Assembly (NCBI RefSeq): GCF_029395355.1 | Contig: NZ_CP113913.1 | Location: 1-64,000 of the forward strand | From: Bifidobacterium sp. ESL0800 | GTDB lineage: Bacteria; Actinomycetota; Actinomycetes; Actinomycetales; Bifidobacteriaceae | DNA length: 64,000 nt | Direction of reading: 5' to 3' | Shown: in pieces, positions 9,252 to 18,063 of the stretch | How positions within the stretch are numbered: the stretch's first letter is position 1 | Layout: each line of letters opens with the position of its first letter | Made by a program: the position numbers and the translations under genes | The notes under the pieces: generated by a model | The model's input: only the letters and a program-made list of their open reading frames with translations | The model's database searches: none | What the model was told of the DNA's origin: nothing

Positions 9252-10784
9252 ATGGACAACGTGAACAACAGCGGCAATGAGCCTGAGGCATTGACGAGCG
9301 AGCTCAGCCAAGCCGATATTGCCGCACTCGGCATCAGTGCTCAGGCGCAGCATGAAAAGCCGGATAAGCGCCGTCTGGCCATCATCATCGCAGCCGTGGT
9401 GCTGGCGGTGCTCGCAGTCGCGTTGATCGCATCATTCTTCACTGCCCGCTGGTATTACAAAGACAAGGCGGCGCCGGGTGTCCGTCTCGGCAATGTGGCC
9501 GTGGCCGGGCAGAACGCCGCGCAATTGAAGCAGACCGTCGATCACGAGGTCCAGAACTCGAAGCTCGCCATCAGCGACGGGCAGGGCAAGAAGGCCACCG
9601 CCGGTTTCAAGGATCTGGGTGTGAACGTCGACGTCGATAAGACGGTGCGCAATCTCATGGCCGCCAAGGGCGATGGGGCCGGCCGTGTCGTTCCCTTCTC
9701 CAAAGCCAGCGTCAAGCTTGTCGCCAAGACGGACGACCTGCCCATCGACACATACTTGACCAAGACCTTTGTCAAAGACAGCGACCAGGCCGTTCCTTCG
9801 AGCGTGGCCTTCGACGGCAACTCCAACAAGTTCGTGGCCAATGCGGGCCATGGAGGGCGCGCCCCCGAAATGTCGGGCGTGAAGAACTCGATCAGCACCT
9901 TGATTGCGGATCCCGGGCAAACCAAATCCGTCAAAGTGACCTATAAGACCATCGATACCCCCGTCTCCCAAAGCACCGCGGCAACGGCGGCGGACGCGGC
10001 GAACAAGCTTCTGGCCAACAAGATCGTCATCGGCAACGGCGACGCCACCCAATTCGAGGTGCCGGTGGCGCAGCTGGCGGCGTGGATCAAGCCCAATACC
10101 GATATTGAAAAAGGGCAGATCAGCCTCGGCATCGACAAGGACGCCATCACCAGCTACATCAACAGCGAAATGCCCAAGCAGCTCAACCAGAATATGGTCA
10201 GCCAGCAGGACATCGTCGACGGCACCGGCAAGGTGATGCTCACGATGACCAAGGGCGTCAACGGCGTCAAGGTCAAAGACGGCGCTGCGGTGGCCGATCA
10301 GGTATACAACGCCATGACCAGCGGCCAGCCGGCCACTATCCAGGAGGCCGCCGACATCACCAAGTTCGACGTCAAGCAGCAGAAGTCCGAGATGCGTATC
10401 GTGGTGGACCTCTCCAGCCAGACCGCGACGGTCTACAAGAACGACCAGCAGGTCAAGACCTTCCTCGTCTGCACCGGCGCACCCGGCGGCGACGAGACCG
10501 ACTTGGGCAATTACTTCATCTACCTGCGTTATGCGGTTCAGACCATGCGCGGGCCGGGCTATGTCTCGCCGAACGTGCGCTGGGTCAGCTACTTCAACGG
10601 CGGCGAGGGCTTCCATACCGCCGACTGGAACCCGACGGGCATCGCCAAGGGTGACCCGGCCCACTACGGCTCGCACGGCTGCGTCAACATGAACGTCGGC
10701 GACGCCCAGTGGATCTACGACAACTGCCCGCAGGGCACGCTGGTGCAGGTCGTCGGCTCCCAGCCTTCCGGACCGGTGCGCTAA
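9252..10784 (+). CDS. L,D-transpeptidase (YkuD) with peptidoglycan-binding domain
   Basis: 510 residues. An acidic cytoplasmic stretch (1-35) precedes a membrane anchor at about 40-65 (LAIIIAAVVLAVLAVALIAS). The extracellular part holds repeated beta-rich regions like the PG_binding_4 domain, then a YkuD domain from about 370 with IVVDLSSQTATVYKNDQ and the catalytic SHGCVNM (Cys477). Such enzymes make 3-3 cross-links or attach proteins to peptidoglycan. GGAGGA at 9243-9248 selects ATG 9252 over a GTG-led upstream extension. It stands alone, with a terminator after it. Confidence 0.9.
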   Translation: MDNVNNSGNEPEALTSELSQADIAALGISAQAQHEKPDKRRLAIIIAAVVLAVLAVALIASFFTARWYYKDKAAPGVRLGNVAVAGQNAAQLKQTVDHEVQNSKLAISDGQGKKATAGFKDLGVNVDVDKTVRNLMAAKGDGAGRVVPFSKASVKLVAKTDDLPIDTYLTKTFVKDSDQAVPSSVAFDGNSNKFVANAGHGGRAPEMSGVKNSISTLIADPGQTKSVKVTYKTIDTPVSQSTAATAADAANKLLANKIVIGNGDATQFEVPVAQLAAWIKPNTDIEKGQISLGIDKDAITSYINSEMPKQLNQNMVSQQDIVDGTGKVMLTMTKGVNGVKVKDGAAVADQVYNAMTSGQPATIQEAADITKFDVKQQKSEMRIVVDLSSQTATVYKNDQQVKTFLVCTGAPGGDETDLGNYFIYLRYAVQTMRGPGYVSPNVRWVSYFNGGEGFHTADWNPTGIAKGDPAHYGSHGCVNMNVGDAQWIYDNCPQGTLVQVVGSQPSGPVR

Positions 10785-10823
10785 CGGCGGTTGCGTTCGA
10801 TTCATTTCGATGAATGCTGTTAC

Positions 10824-10859
10824 CAGGCGTTCTGTTTGCTGCTGCAAGCGGAACGCCTG
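10824..10859 (+). terminator. L,D-transpeptidase gene terminator
   Basis: CAGGCGTTC (10824-10832) pairs perfectly with GAACGCCTG (10851-10859), with an inner TTGC/GCAA stem and a trailing ATTGTTTC. Confidence 0.7.
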
Positions 10860-10911
10860 ATTGTTTCGCGACATGCAAACCGGCAAGCGGATGATGCTGT
10901 AATCTGTGGGT

Positions 10912-11391
10912 ATGAACGAAAACGATATGAACGATGTTGATAACGACGAGACCGGCAAAGTCACCGATTCCGCTTCGCAGATGGCTGGTGCAGACTCCAA
11001 ATCTCCGGCTTTGGATGTGCCCGACCACCTGCAATATTCCGCCGACCACGTCTGGGTCGACGATGCCGACGGGCTGGCCGTCATCGGACTGACCGAATAT
11101 GCGGCCTCGCAGATGGGCGAAATCGTCTACGTCGACCTGCCCGAACCGGATACTCCGGTGCGTGCCGGCGACGAAATCGTGGAAATGGAAAGCGCGAAAA
11201 CCGTACAGAACCTCATCTCCCCGGTCGAAGGCACCGTCAAATACGTCAACCAGGCCGTCTCCGACGATCCGCAGGTCATCAACAACGACCCGTACGGCGA
11301 GGGCTGGATTCTGAAGATCGAGCTGGACGACGACGAGCCGGAGCTGATGGACGCGGACCAGTACGCCGCCATGGTTCGTCGCGCGCAATAG
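10912..11391 (+). CDS. gcvH: Glycine cleavage H-like lipoyl carrier protein
   Basis: 159 residues. The C-terminal 130 are a GcvH fold: YSADHVWVDD, IGLTEYAASQMGEIVYVDLP, then ESAKTVQNLISPVEGTV with the lipoyl acceptor Lys96, and DPYGEGWILKIE. The first 30 residues are an acidic tail not usual in GcvH. ATG 10912 is chosen; a GTG two codons upstream and an ATG at 10927 are alternatives, and no clear ribosome site helps. No gcvP, gcvT or lpd occurs in the window, while lplA lies 5.5 kb downstream, suggesting a lipoylated carrier that may serve another reaction. Confidence 0.9.
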   Translation: MNENDMNDVDNDETGKVTDSASQMAGADSKSPALDVPDHLQYSADHVWVDDADGLAVIGLTEYAASQMGEIVYVDLPEPDTPVRAGDEIVEMESAKTVQNLISPVEGTVKYVNQAVSDDPQVINNDPYGEGWILKIELDDDEPELMDADQYAAMVRRAQ

Positions 11392-11505
11392 TTCCGTGGG
11401 TCGACGGCGGCAGATGATGCCGATCGCCGCTTGAATGTGGCTATCGCGCTGCCGTGATTGTGATGAAAATGAATCATGGTGTCGAATGTCGCGTCTTGTG
11501 TGCGT

Positions 11506-11623
11506 CTATTTGTCGCTTTTTACGTGCTTGTTTGGAAGGCCTAGGTAAAAAGTGACAAATAGCGGCCGTAAATGTCACTTTTTACCGAGAGCCTGAGGGC
11601 AAGCATGTAAAAGGGACAAATAG
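11506..11623. repeat. Alternating palindrome array, 62-bp period (gcvH-ptrB gap)
   Basis: Four related arms alternate in orientation: CTATTTGTCGCTTTTTAC (11506-11523), GTAAAAAGTGACAAATAG (11545-11562), TGTCACTTTTTAC (11573-11585) and GTAAAAGGGACAAATAG (11607-11623). Left arms are 62 bp apart and right arms 61-62 bp. Each pair can form a hairpin with a 21-nt loop; only 5 nt separate the two hairpins. The rest of the 11392-11739 gap shows nothing else. Confidence 0.85.
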
Positions 11624-11739
11624 AGGTGGCGGTGAGGGCGGAAAGCCGCTTGAGGCTCTTGCGCCTCGGTTCTTTCAGGCGGTCGTCTCTGGCTTCGCTG
11701 GGCGGTGTTGTTCGTTCGATGAGTATAGGCTGGATGCTT

Positions 11740-14271
11740 ATGACTGACGAAACGAACGCTATGGCACGCTCGGCGCAAGCCGCCGATACCCCGACCGTTC
11801 CGCAGGCCCCGTGCCGGCAGCACATGCGCACGGTTCACGGCGATACCTTCCGCGATCCCTACGAGTGGATGCGCGACAAGAATTCGCCGGAACTGCAACG
11901 CTTCGTGCGCGAGGAAAACGAATATTACCGGGCGAGGACGGCCGGTTTCAACGCTCTCAAGCACCGCCTGTTCAAAGAGCTGAAGTCACGGGTAGACGAG
12001 ACGGACATGTCCGTGCCGACGCGGATGGACGGCTATTGGTATTTCGTGCGCACCCAGGAGGGTCTGCAGTATGGGGTGCAGTGCCGCCTGCCGATCGCCG
12101 GGCCGGATGACTGGGATCCCCCGTCGATCGAGGCTGGCGATGCGCCGGGAGGACAGCCGGGAGAACAAATCGTTTTCGATCCGAATATCGAGGCGAAAGG
12201 CCACGATTTCTTCCGTTTGGGCGGGCTCGACCTGACCCGTGACGGCCGTTGGCTGCTCTACGGCGTCGACACCGCCGGCAGCGAACGCTATGATTACCGC
12301 ATCCGTAGCCTCGAGGACGGCCATGAGCTGCCTGAGGTATTCCGCGGCATCGCCGAGGCCTGCTTCACACCTGACGGCAAGTGGGTGTTCTACACGATGC
12401 TCGACCAATCGTGGCGACCTTGCGCGGTTCGGCGGCATCGGGTCGGCACGTCCGTCGACGACGACGTTGAGGTGTTCCGCGAAGCCGACGAACACTTCTG
12501 GATCGGCGTCGGGCTGAGCTTTGACGAGCGCAACATGGTCATCGGCTGCTCGTCCAAGACGACCAGCGAGGTGCTGATGCTGCCGGTAGATGACCCCGAA
12601 GGGGAATTCCGCGCGTTCATCCCACGGCGGGAAGGTGTCGAATACGACGTGAGTTTCGCAAGGTTCGAAGGCGGCAGGGAAGCCGGGGCCGACATCCCGC
12701 TGGCGTTGGTCTACCACAATGCGAACAACCCGAATTTCGAAGTGGATGTGGTCGACCTGAGCGCCCACGAGCCGCCGTATGCCTTGGGTGAGGGCGTGAT
12801 TGTCGCGCAGGGTTCGCCATATGGCTGCGAGCGCGGCGATGAGGTCGAACCGGGAGCGCGCGAAAAGCCGGTCAATACGCCGTACAACAATCCCGACAAC
12901 CCCGAAATCCTGCGCGGCGCTCGCGGGCTGGGCATCGAGGGCATCGCGATGTACCGCGATTTCGTCGTGCTGAGTTATCGGAGCGACAGCCTGCCGCATG
13001 TGGCGGTGATGGCCAAAAACGAGGCATTGCAAGACTTTCTGGCCCATCGTCCGTGGCGTTTCCGTGAGCTCAAGCCGGACGAGGATGGCGTCAACCGTCA
13101 TCTGTATTCCATCGGAGCCGGCGGCAATCCTTCATACAATGTGCCGCGCCTGCGCTACTCGTTCGCAAGCTATACGCAACCCGGTCAGCTGCGCGAACTG
13201 GACGTGGCCACCGGCAGCAGCAGGCTCTTGAAACGCGCGAAGGTACATGGCGGTTTCGATGCCGCGAACTACCGCGAGCGCCGCATCTGGGTGCGGGTGC
13301 GCGACGGTGAACTCGTGCCGGTTTCCTTGGTCTGGCGGCCGGATCGCTGCAAGGCCATGGCCGCGCTGGGCGAAGATTTCAGCAGGATCGACCTGCTTGA
13401 TTGCGCGGGCGGGAAAGCCGATAGCCGCAGATCCGGTGGTTCTTCGACGTCCGGCTCCCCGATGTTCATCACCGGTTACGGGGCGTACGAGGCCGACAGC
13501 GACCCCGGTTTTTCCGTGGCGCGAATAAGTATGCTCGACCGCGGGGTGCTCTACGCCGTGGTGCATGTGCGCGGCGGCGGGGAGATGGGCCGAGCGTGGT
13601 ACGAGCAGGGGAGAAGGCTGAATAAACGTAATACGTTTAATGACTTCGTGGACGCCACCAAAGCCTTGCAACAGGCGGGGCTGGCGGATCCGCGCCGCAG
13701 CGTTGCCAACGGCGGTTCGGCAGGAGGGCTCTTGATGGGTGCCGTGGCGAATATGGCGCCGGAATGCTACGCGGGCATCGAGGCCGACGTGCCGTTCGTC
13801 GACGCGCTCACCTCGATTCTCGACCCGTCGCTGCCGCTGACCGTCACCGAGTGGGACGAGTGGGGCGATCCGCTTCACGACAAGAATGTCTACGACTATA
13901 TGAAGTCGTATTCTCCTTACGAAAATGCGCCGTTCGGTCATTGGCAGGGTGAAGCGGAGGGTACGGGTTCGTCGGCGAATCGCAGGAACGGAAACTTGGA
14001 AAACGACACACGACATTCCGGTGATTGCGAAACCGATGGTAGGGCTTTGCGCTATCCCAAGATTTTCGCCACCACTTCGCTGAACGATACCCGTGTGCTC
14101 TATGTCGAACCGCTCAAATGGATCGCCCGCTTGCAGTCGCGGGGTATCGATGCCATCGCGCGCATCGAGGTCGAGGCCGGGCACGGTGGCACTTCCGGGC
14201 GCTACAAACAGTGGCAGGAAGTCAGCGACGAGAACGCCTGGTGTCTTCATGCCATGGGAATCGAAGAGTAG
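11740..14271 (+). CDS. ptrB: Oligopeptidase B-like S9 serine peptidase
   Basis: 843 residues, cytosolic, no signal peptide. An N-terminal beta-propeller region (about 20-510) starts with DPYEWMRD, and the catalytic alpha/beta hydrolase domain follows. Seen: nucleophile GGSAGG with Ser660, the acid in SLNDTRVLY and the histidine in EAGHGGTSGRY. The family cleaves short peptides, typically after basic residues. An insertion rich in Asn, Arg and Ser (about 740-765, between PFGHWQG and RYPKIFAT) lies near the acid loop and is not usual. ATG 11740 is chosen because family similarity begins just after it; ATG 11734 is equally close. Confidence 0.88.
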   Translation: MTDETNAMARSAQAADTPTVPQAPCRQHMRTVHGDTFRDPYEWMRDKNSPELQRFVREENEYYRARTAGFNALKHRLFKELKSRVDETDMSVPTRMDGYWYFVRTQEGLQYGVQCRLPIAGPDDWDPPSIEAGDAPGGQPGEQIVFDPNIEAKGHDFFRLGGLDLTRDGRWLLYGVDTAGSERYDYRIRSLEDGHELPEVFRGIAEACFTPDGKWVFYTMLDQSWRPCAVRRHRVGTSVDDDVEVFREADEHFWIGVGLSFDERNMVIGCSSKTTSEVLMLPVDDPEGEFRAFIPRREGVEYDVSFARFEGGREAGADIPLALVYHNANNPNFEVDVVDLSAHEPPYALGEGVIVAQGSPYGCERGDEVEPGAREKPVNTPYNNPDNPEILRGARGLGIEGIAMYRDFVVLSYRSDSLPHVAVMAKNEALQDFLAHRPWRFRELKPDEDGVNRHLYSIGAGGNPSYNVPRLRYSFASYTQPGQLRELDVATGSSRLLKRAKVHGGFDAANYRERRIWVRVRDGELVPVSLVWRPDRCKAMAALGEDFSRIDLLDCAGGKADSRRSGGSSTSGSPMFITGYGAYEADSDPGFSVARISMLDRGVLYAVVHVRGGGEMGRAWYEQGRRLNKRNTFNDFVDATKALQQAGLADPRRSVANGGSAGGLLMGAVANMAPECYAGIEADVPFVDALTSILDPSLPLTVTEWDEWGDPLHDKNVYDYMKSYSPYENAPFGHWQGEAEGTGSSANRRNGNLENDTRHSGDCETDGRALRYPKIFATTSLNDTRVLYVEPLKWIARLQSRGIDAIARIEVEAGHGGTSGRYKQWQEVSDENAWCLHAMGIEE

Positions 14272-14303
14272 CGAGATAATCTCATTCGCTCCCATATCGC
14301 TTT

Positions 14304-14505
14304 CTTGGTGGCACCAAGTTGCCCGAAATTTTGAAAATAGGGGTTGATTCTTTGAATTTCGGCCTGCTTGGTGCACCAAGATGGGTGGAAATGTGTCTTT
14401 TGGTGTTGATTCTTCGTTTTTTGGCCTGCTTGGTGCACCAAGTTGCCCGGAATTTTGAGAATGAGGGTTGATTCTTCGTTTTTTGGCCTGCTTGGTGGCA
14501 CCAAG
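14304..14505 (+). repeat. CTTGGTGCACCAAG palindrome array A, four units
   Basis: Palindromes at 14304-14318 (15-bp form CTTGGTGGCACCAAG), 14367-14380, 14429-14442 (14-bp form) and 14491-14505 (15-bp form). Starts are 63, 62 and 62 bp apart. The 48-nt stretches between them are related: units end in a shared block ending TTGGCCTG directly before the palindrome, and the first and third stretches are about 80 percent alike. It fills most of the 14272-14598 gap between ptrB and leuB. Confidence 0.92.
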
Positions 14506-14598
14506 AGCCTCCAGAACGGAAGGAATCGCAGAATCGTTGATGTCCATTTTCCGGACCAAATAGTGGACAGTGCCGAATTCGGGACTAACGTCGCGGCT

Positions 14599-15636
14599 AT
14601 GAGCACAAAAAAAACATATCATATCGCCGTCATTCCCGGTGACGGTATTGGCAAGGAAATCATCCCGCCTGCGCAGCAGGTCATGGAGAAGGCCACGCAA
14701 GGTGTGGCCGATTTCGAGTACGAGGACTTCGACCTCGGCGCGGAGCGTTATCTGCGCGACGGCGCGATCCTGCCCGACGAGGAGCTGGAACGCATCAAGA
14801 AGACCGACGCGATCCTGCTCGGCGCCATCGGCGACCCCCGCATTCACGCCGGCGTGCTGGAGCGCGGCCTGCTGCTGAAACTGCGGTTCTCGCTTGACCA
14901 GTACGTCAACCTGCGCCCGTCCAAGCTCTACAAGGGCGTCGAATCGCCGCTGAAGAACCCCGGCGACATCGATTTCGTCGTGGTGCGCGAGGGCACTGAG
15001 GGCATGTACTGCGGCGTCGGCGGCGCCATCCGCAAGGACACTCCGCAGGAGGTGGCCACGGAGGTCTCCACCAACACCGCGTACGGCGTCGAGCGCGTGG
15101 TGCGTTACGCCTTTGACCTGGCGATGAAGCGTCGCAAGCACGTCACGTTGGTCCACAAGAAGAACGTGCTGACCAACGCCGGCGACATGTGGCAGCGCAT
15201 CGTCGACCGGGTGGGCGCCGAATACCCCGAGGTCTCCCACGACTACCTGCACATCGACGCGACCACCATCTTCCTGGTCACCGAGCCCTCGCGCTTCGAC
15301 GTGATCTTGACCGACAACCTCTTCGGCGACATCATCACCGACGAGGCGGGCGCCGTGGTCGGCGGCGTCGGCTATTCCGCTTCAGGCTGTATCAACGCCA
15401 GCAACGAATACCCTTCGATGTTCGAACCCATCCACGGCTCGGCGCCCGACATCGCCGGCAAGGGCATCGCCAATCCGACCGCCACCATCCTCTCCACCGC
15501 GATGCTGCTGCGTCACCTGGGCATGGATGAGCCAGCCGAGCGCATCGAACAGGTCGTCGAGGCCGATATCGCCGAAAACGCGCAGAAGCAGCGCACCACT
15601 GCCGAAGTCGGCCGGGATATCCTCGCAAGGCTCTGA
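14599..15636 (+). CDS. leuB: 3-isopropylmalate dehydrogenase
   Basis: Oxidative decarboxylation of 3-isopropylmalate in leucine synthesis, cytosolic, NAD-dependent. The 345 residues match the short actinobacterial form. Seen: IPGDGIGKE at the N-terminus, [22 protein letters not shown], the metal-binding [13 protein letters not shown] and [20 protein letters not shown] 52-codon upstream in-frame extension reads through the palindrome array and is not protein-like, so ATG 14599 ([11 protein letters not shown]) is the start; no strong ribosome site is seen. The other leucine genes are not in the window. Confidence 0.93.
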   Translation: MSTKKTYHIAVIPGDGIGKEIIPPAQQVMEKATQGVADFEYEDFDLGAERYLRDGAILPDEELERIKKTDAILLGAIGDPRIHAGVLERGLLLKLRFSLDQYVNLRPSKLYKGVESPLKNPGDIDFVVVREGTEGMYCGVGGAIRKDTPQEVATEVSTNTAYGVERVVRYAFDLAMKRRKHVTLVHKKNVLTNAGDMWQRIVDRVGAEYPEVSHDYLHIDATTIFLVTEPSRFDVILTDNLFGDIITDEAGAVVGGVGYSASGCINASNEYPSMFEPIHGSAPDIAGKGIANPTATILSTAMLLRHLGMDEPAERIEQVVEADIAENAQKQRTTAEVGRDILARL

Positions 15637-15835
15637 TCGCTGAAACGGGGGTGGTGTACTCGTCGAAACCTCCACGGCGTGATTACCGAATGCGGTAGTG
15701 CGATGGCTGAAACCGTTGCAGTCTGGTTGCCGAAATCAGGGTGACACGAGATGAACGCAACTGTTATGGTGTGACTGCCGAAAGATGCTCGGCAATCGCT
15801 GAAACCAACGTCTTCGGTCATGCCGTTATTCATGC

Positions 15836-15872
15836 ATTTCGGGCACCTTCCATCAACGAAGGTGCCCGAAAT
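15836..15872 (+). terminator. Perfect 15-bp hairpin between leuB and the TM2 gene
   Basis: ATTTCGGGCACCTTC (15836-15850) and GAAGGTGCCCGAAAT (15858-15872) with a 7-nt loop. It lies 200 nt past the leuB stop without a U-tract; a terminator for leuB or a processing site. The 15637-15835 stretch otherwise shows only scattered GCTGAAACC-like words without regular spacing. Confidence 0.5.
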
Positions 15873-15960
15873 TGCGTTGAAACCAACGGCGTCCGGATTT
15901 CCAGCCGTTTCCCAGCGTTTTCATATGCCGGTCTCGACTCTTGGGGCTAGACTTGAAGGC

Positions 15961-16737
15961 ATGAACGATACACCAGATCCACAAGTCGGGCAACCCGGGG
16001 TACAAGGCCAGCAAGATTTCGACGTCTCCCAGGGCCAGAGCCAGCAAAGCCAATATGGCGGGGCTCGCGGCCAGTACGAGGGGCAGGGCCAACAGTACGC
16101 ACAACCCGACTACGGCCGAAGCGGTGCCGCTCAATCCAACCCGCAGCCCGGTTTCGGCCAACAGAACCGCGGACAACAGCAGTCGTCGCAGCAGCCTGAT
16201 TACGGTCAGCCGAATTACGGCCAATCCGGCTATGCCCAGCCTAACTACGGCCAACCGGGTTCTGGCCGGTCACAGCAGCTGAATTACGGTCAGCCCGGTT
16301 ATGCCCAGCCCAACTACGGTCAGCAAGGTTACGGCCAACCCGGGTATTCCCAGCCCCAAACCGGCTATGGCTATGCTTCCGGCGGCTATGGCCAGCCCTA
16401 TTCCGCGCGCAACCAGAACGGTTACCCGCAGGGCCAGCCGTACGCCCCGCAATATGGCCAGCCGCAACCGCTGCCTTACGGCTACCAGCCCAGAAGCAAG
16501 ATGGCCGCGGGGCTGTTGGGCATCTTTTTGGGATGGCTCGGCGTCCATAATTTCTATCTCGGTTTCTATGGCAAGGCCGTCGCCCAGCTGCTGCTGACCC
16601 TGATCGGCTGGGTACTGTTCGGGCTCGGCCCCGTCGCGGCCTTCATCTGGGGTCTGATCGAAGGGGTGCTCATCCTCAGTTCCAACTACGGCTCGCCTTG
16701 GCACAGGGACGCCAAAGGCGTAGAACTGCTGGAATAG
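15961..16737 (+). CDS. TM2-domain membrane protein with Tyr/Gly/Gln/Pro repeat region
   Basis: 258 residues. Residues 1-170 are low-complexity, dominated by YGQP, NYGQ and GYAQP repeats. Residues 178-258 are a TM2 domain: two membrane helices ([20 protein letters not shown] and [24 protein letters not shown]) joined by a short turn with the typical GxHxFYLG motif, here [10 protein letters not shown]. The function of TM2 proteins in bacteria is unknown. The preferred start is ATG 15961, after a GAAGGC; an in-frame upstream extension crosses the hairpin at 15836-15872 and was rejected. Confidence 0.85.
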   Translation: MNDTPDPQVGQPGVQGQQDFDVSQGQSQQSQYGGARGQYEGQGQQYAQPDYGRSGAAQSNPQPGFGQQNRGQQQSSQQPDYGQPNYGQSGYAQPNYGQPGSGRSQQLNYGQPGYAQPNYGQQGYGQPGYSQPQTGYGYASGGYGQPYSARNQNGYPQGQPYAPQYGQPQPLPYGYQPRSKMAAGLLGIFLGWLGVHNFYLGFYGKAVAQLLLTLIGWVLFGLGPVAAFIWGLIEGVLILSSNYGSPWHRDAKGVELLE

Positions 16738-16852
16738 CAAGGATTCGGTTCCGCGTCAGGTCTTGAAAGAGGCCGAAACCGAACGACGGACATGGTTCCG
16801 GGGACGTGGTTGCTGTAGGCGGAGCTTGGTGATTGATGTATTTGTTTTTCAT

Positions 16853-16888
16853 GCGGCGCGGAAACGTCCTCAACGTTTTCCGCGCCGC
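16853..16888 (+). promoter_or_regulatory. Strong hairpin abutting the lplA start
   Basis: GCGGCGCGGAAACGT (16853-16867) pairs with ACGTTTTCCGCGCCGC (16873-16888), 15 bp with one bulged T, ending 8 nt before the ATG at 16897. It could end transcription of the TM2 gene or limit ribosome access to lplA, which has no visible ribosome site. Confidence 0.6.
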
Positions 16889-16896
16889 GCTTTGAT

Positions 16897-17982
16897 ATGG
16901 TGATTGTTATGCGTGGCGAATACAAGACCCCCGGCGGCAAGCTGGTCGGGGTCGAGGTTGTTGTCGATGAGTCCGGCAAACCGGTAACCTGTACGATCGA
17001 TGGAGATTTTTTCGTTTTGGGCGACGATGACGCCGCCCGCGCCATGCTTGCGCAGCTGGAGGATTCGCTTATCGCGGGCAGGCCGTTGGCCGGTGTTTTT
17101 TCGCACTATCCGTCGCTCAAATTGGTCGGCGCGGACGGTGCTGCGATATCTGCCGCCTACCAAAGGGCTTTGCACAAGGGGCAAAACGGTGCTTCAGACG
17201 AAAAGGGCCGTTCAATTCGTGCAAAGGTTGGCGTTGTTGACGTTTCAGACAGATTGACGTCAAATAATGACGCTTTTCACCAACTCTATAAAAAACGTTG
17301 GGACGCGTTGCACCCATTAGTGGTGCATGACATTGCGCGAAGCCCTGCCGATCAGATGAAGACGGACGAGGATTGGGCGCGGCAGGTGGCTCGTGGCCAG
17401 AGGCCCGCCACACTGCGTTTCTGGCACTGGGCGGAGCCCGCCGTTGTGGTCGGCAGGTTCCAATCCGTTGAGCGTGAGGTCGATGTGCAAGCCGCCAAAC
17501 AGGAGGGTTTCGACATTGTTCGCCGCAGCACCGGTGGCGGCGCGATGTTCATCGAACCGGGTGACGTCATCACCTACTCCCTCTACGCGCCCAAGGGGTT
17601 TGTCGCGTCTCTTGGGGTCAATGAATCGTTCCGTCTGTGCGACCAGTGGGTGATCGATGCGTTGCGTGGTCTCGGTATTGACGCGTTTTTCAGCGGTACC
17701 AACGACATCGCCTCGAGTCAGGGCAAGATCGGCGGGGCCGCGCAGCGTCTTTATCCGGCAGGTGACGGCGGGCCGGGAGCGTTGCTGCACCATGTCACCC
17801 TTGCCTATGACATCGATGCGCAAAAAATGGGAAGGATACTGAAAACCTCTCCGGAAAAGCTGAGCGACAAAGCCGTCAAATCGGCCGTCAAACGCGTGGC
17901 ACCCATCAAACGGCAAACGGATGTCCCGTTTGAAACACTTTCCTCTTACCTCGAAACGTATGCCAAACTGAGCTACAATTAA
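16897..17982 (+). CDS. lplA: Lipoate-protein ligase with N-terminal accessory domain
   Basis: Activates lipoate with ATP and transfers it to lipoyl domains; GcvH is the only acceptor visible here. Residues 5-90 (YKTPGGKLVGVEVVVDESGK...) are the LplB-like accessory domain, which in E. coli LplA is C-terminal, so the domain order is reversed. The catalytic domain (about 130-361) has RRSTGGGAMF, ...DVITYSLYAP and NDIASSQGKIGGAAQR with catalytic Lys277. Start is uncertain: ATG 16897, GTG 16900 or ATG 16909 lie directly behind a strong hairpin and none has a ribosome site. Confidence 0.88.
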   Translation: MVIVMRGEYKTPGGKLVGVEVVVDESGKPVTCTIDGDFFVLGDDDAARAMLAQLEDSLIAGRPLAGVFSHYPSLKLVGADGAAISAAYQRALHKGQNGASDEKGRSIRAKVGVVDVSDRLTSNNDAFHQLYKKRWDALHPLVVHDIARSPADQMKTDEDWARQVARGQRPATLRFWHWAEPAVVVGRFQSVEREVDVQAAKQEGFDIVRRSTGGGAMFIEPGDVITYSLYAPKGFVASLGVNESFRLCDQWVIDALRGLGIDAFFSGTNDIASSQGKIGGAAQRLYPAGDGGPGALLHHVTLAYDIDAQKMGRILKTSPEKLSDKAVKSAVKRVAPIKRQTDVPFETLSSYLETYAKLSYN

Positions 17983-18049
17983 GATAGATTTGAGTTTGAC
18001 CAGTTTCTAGGCAATGAATTTCTGGTAGTACGGCAGTTAATATTTTTTT

Positions 18050-18055
18050 GGAGGT
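18050..18055 (+). promoter_or_regulatory. Ribosome site fixing the GTG start of the Crp/Fnr gene
   Basis: GGAGGT at 18050-18055 lies 8 nt before GTG 18064. It follows a T-run and decides for the GTG, as no ATG is near. Confidence 0.8.
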
Positions 18056-18063
18056 GCATTCTC

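Noticed and set aside
14304..14505. CRISPR array
   Set aside because: The period of about 62 bp fits, but the conserved core is only 14-15 nt, the stretches between units resemble each other, and no cas gene is present.
15637..15820. Repeated GCTGAAACC-like words after leuB
   Set aside because: Spacing is irregular (68, 91, 78 bp) and the words are short; chance similarity is enough.
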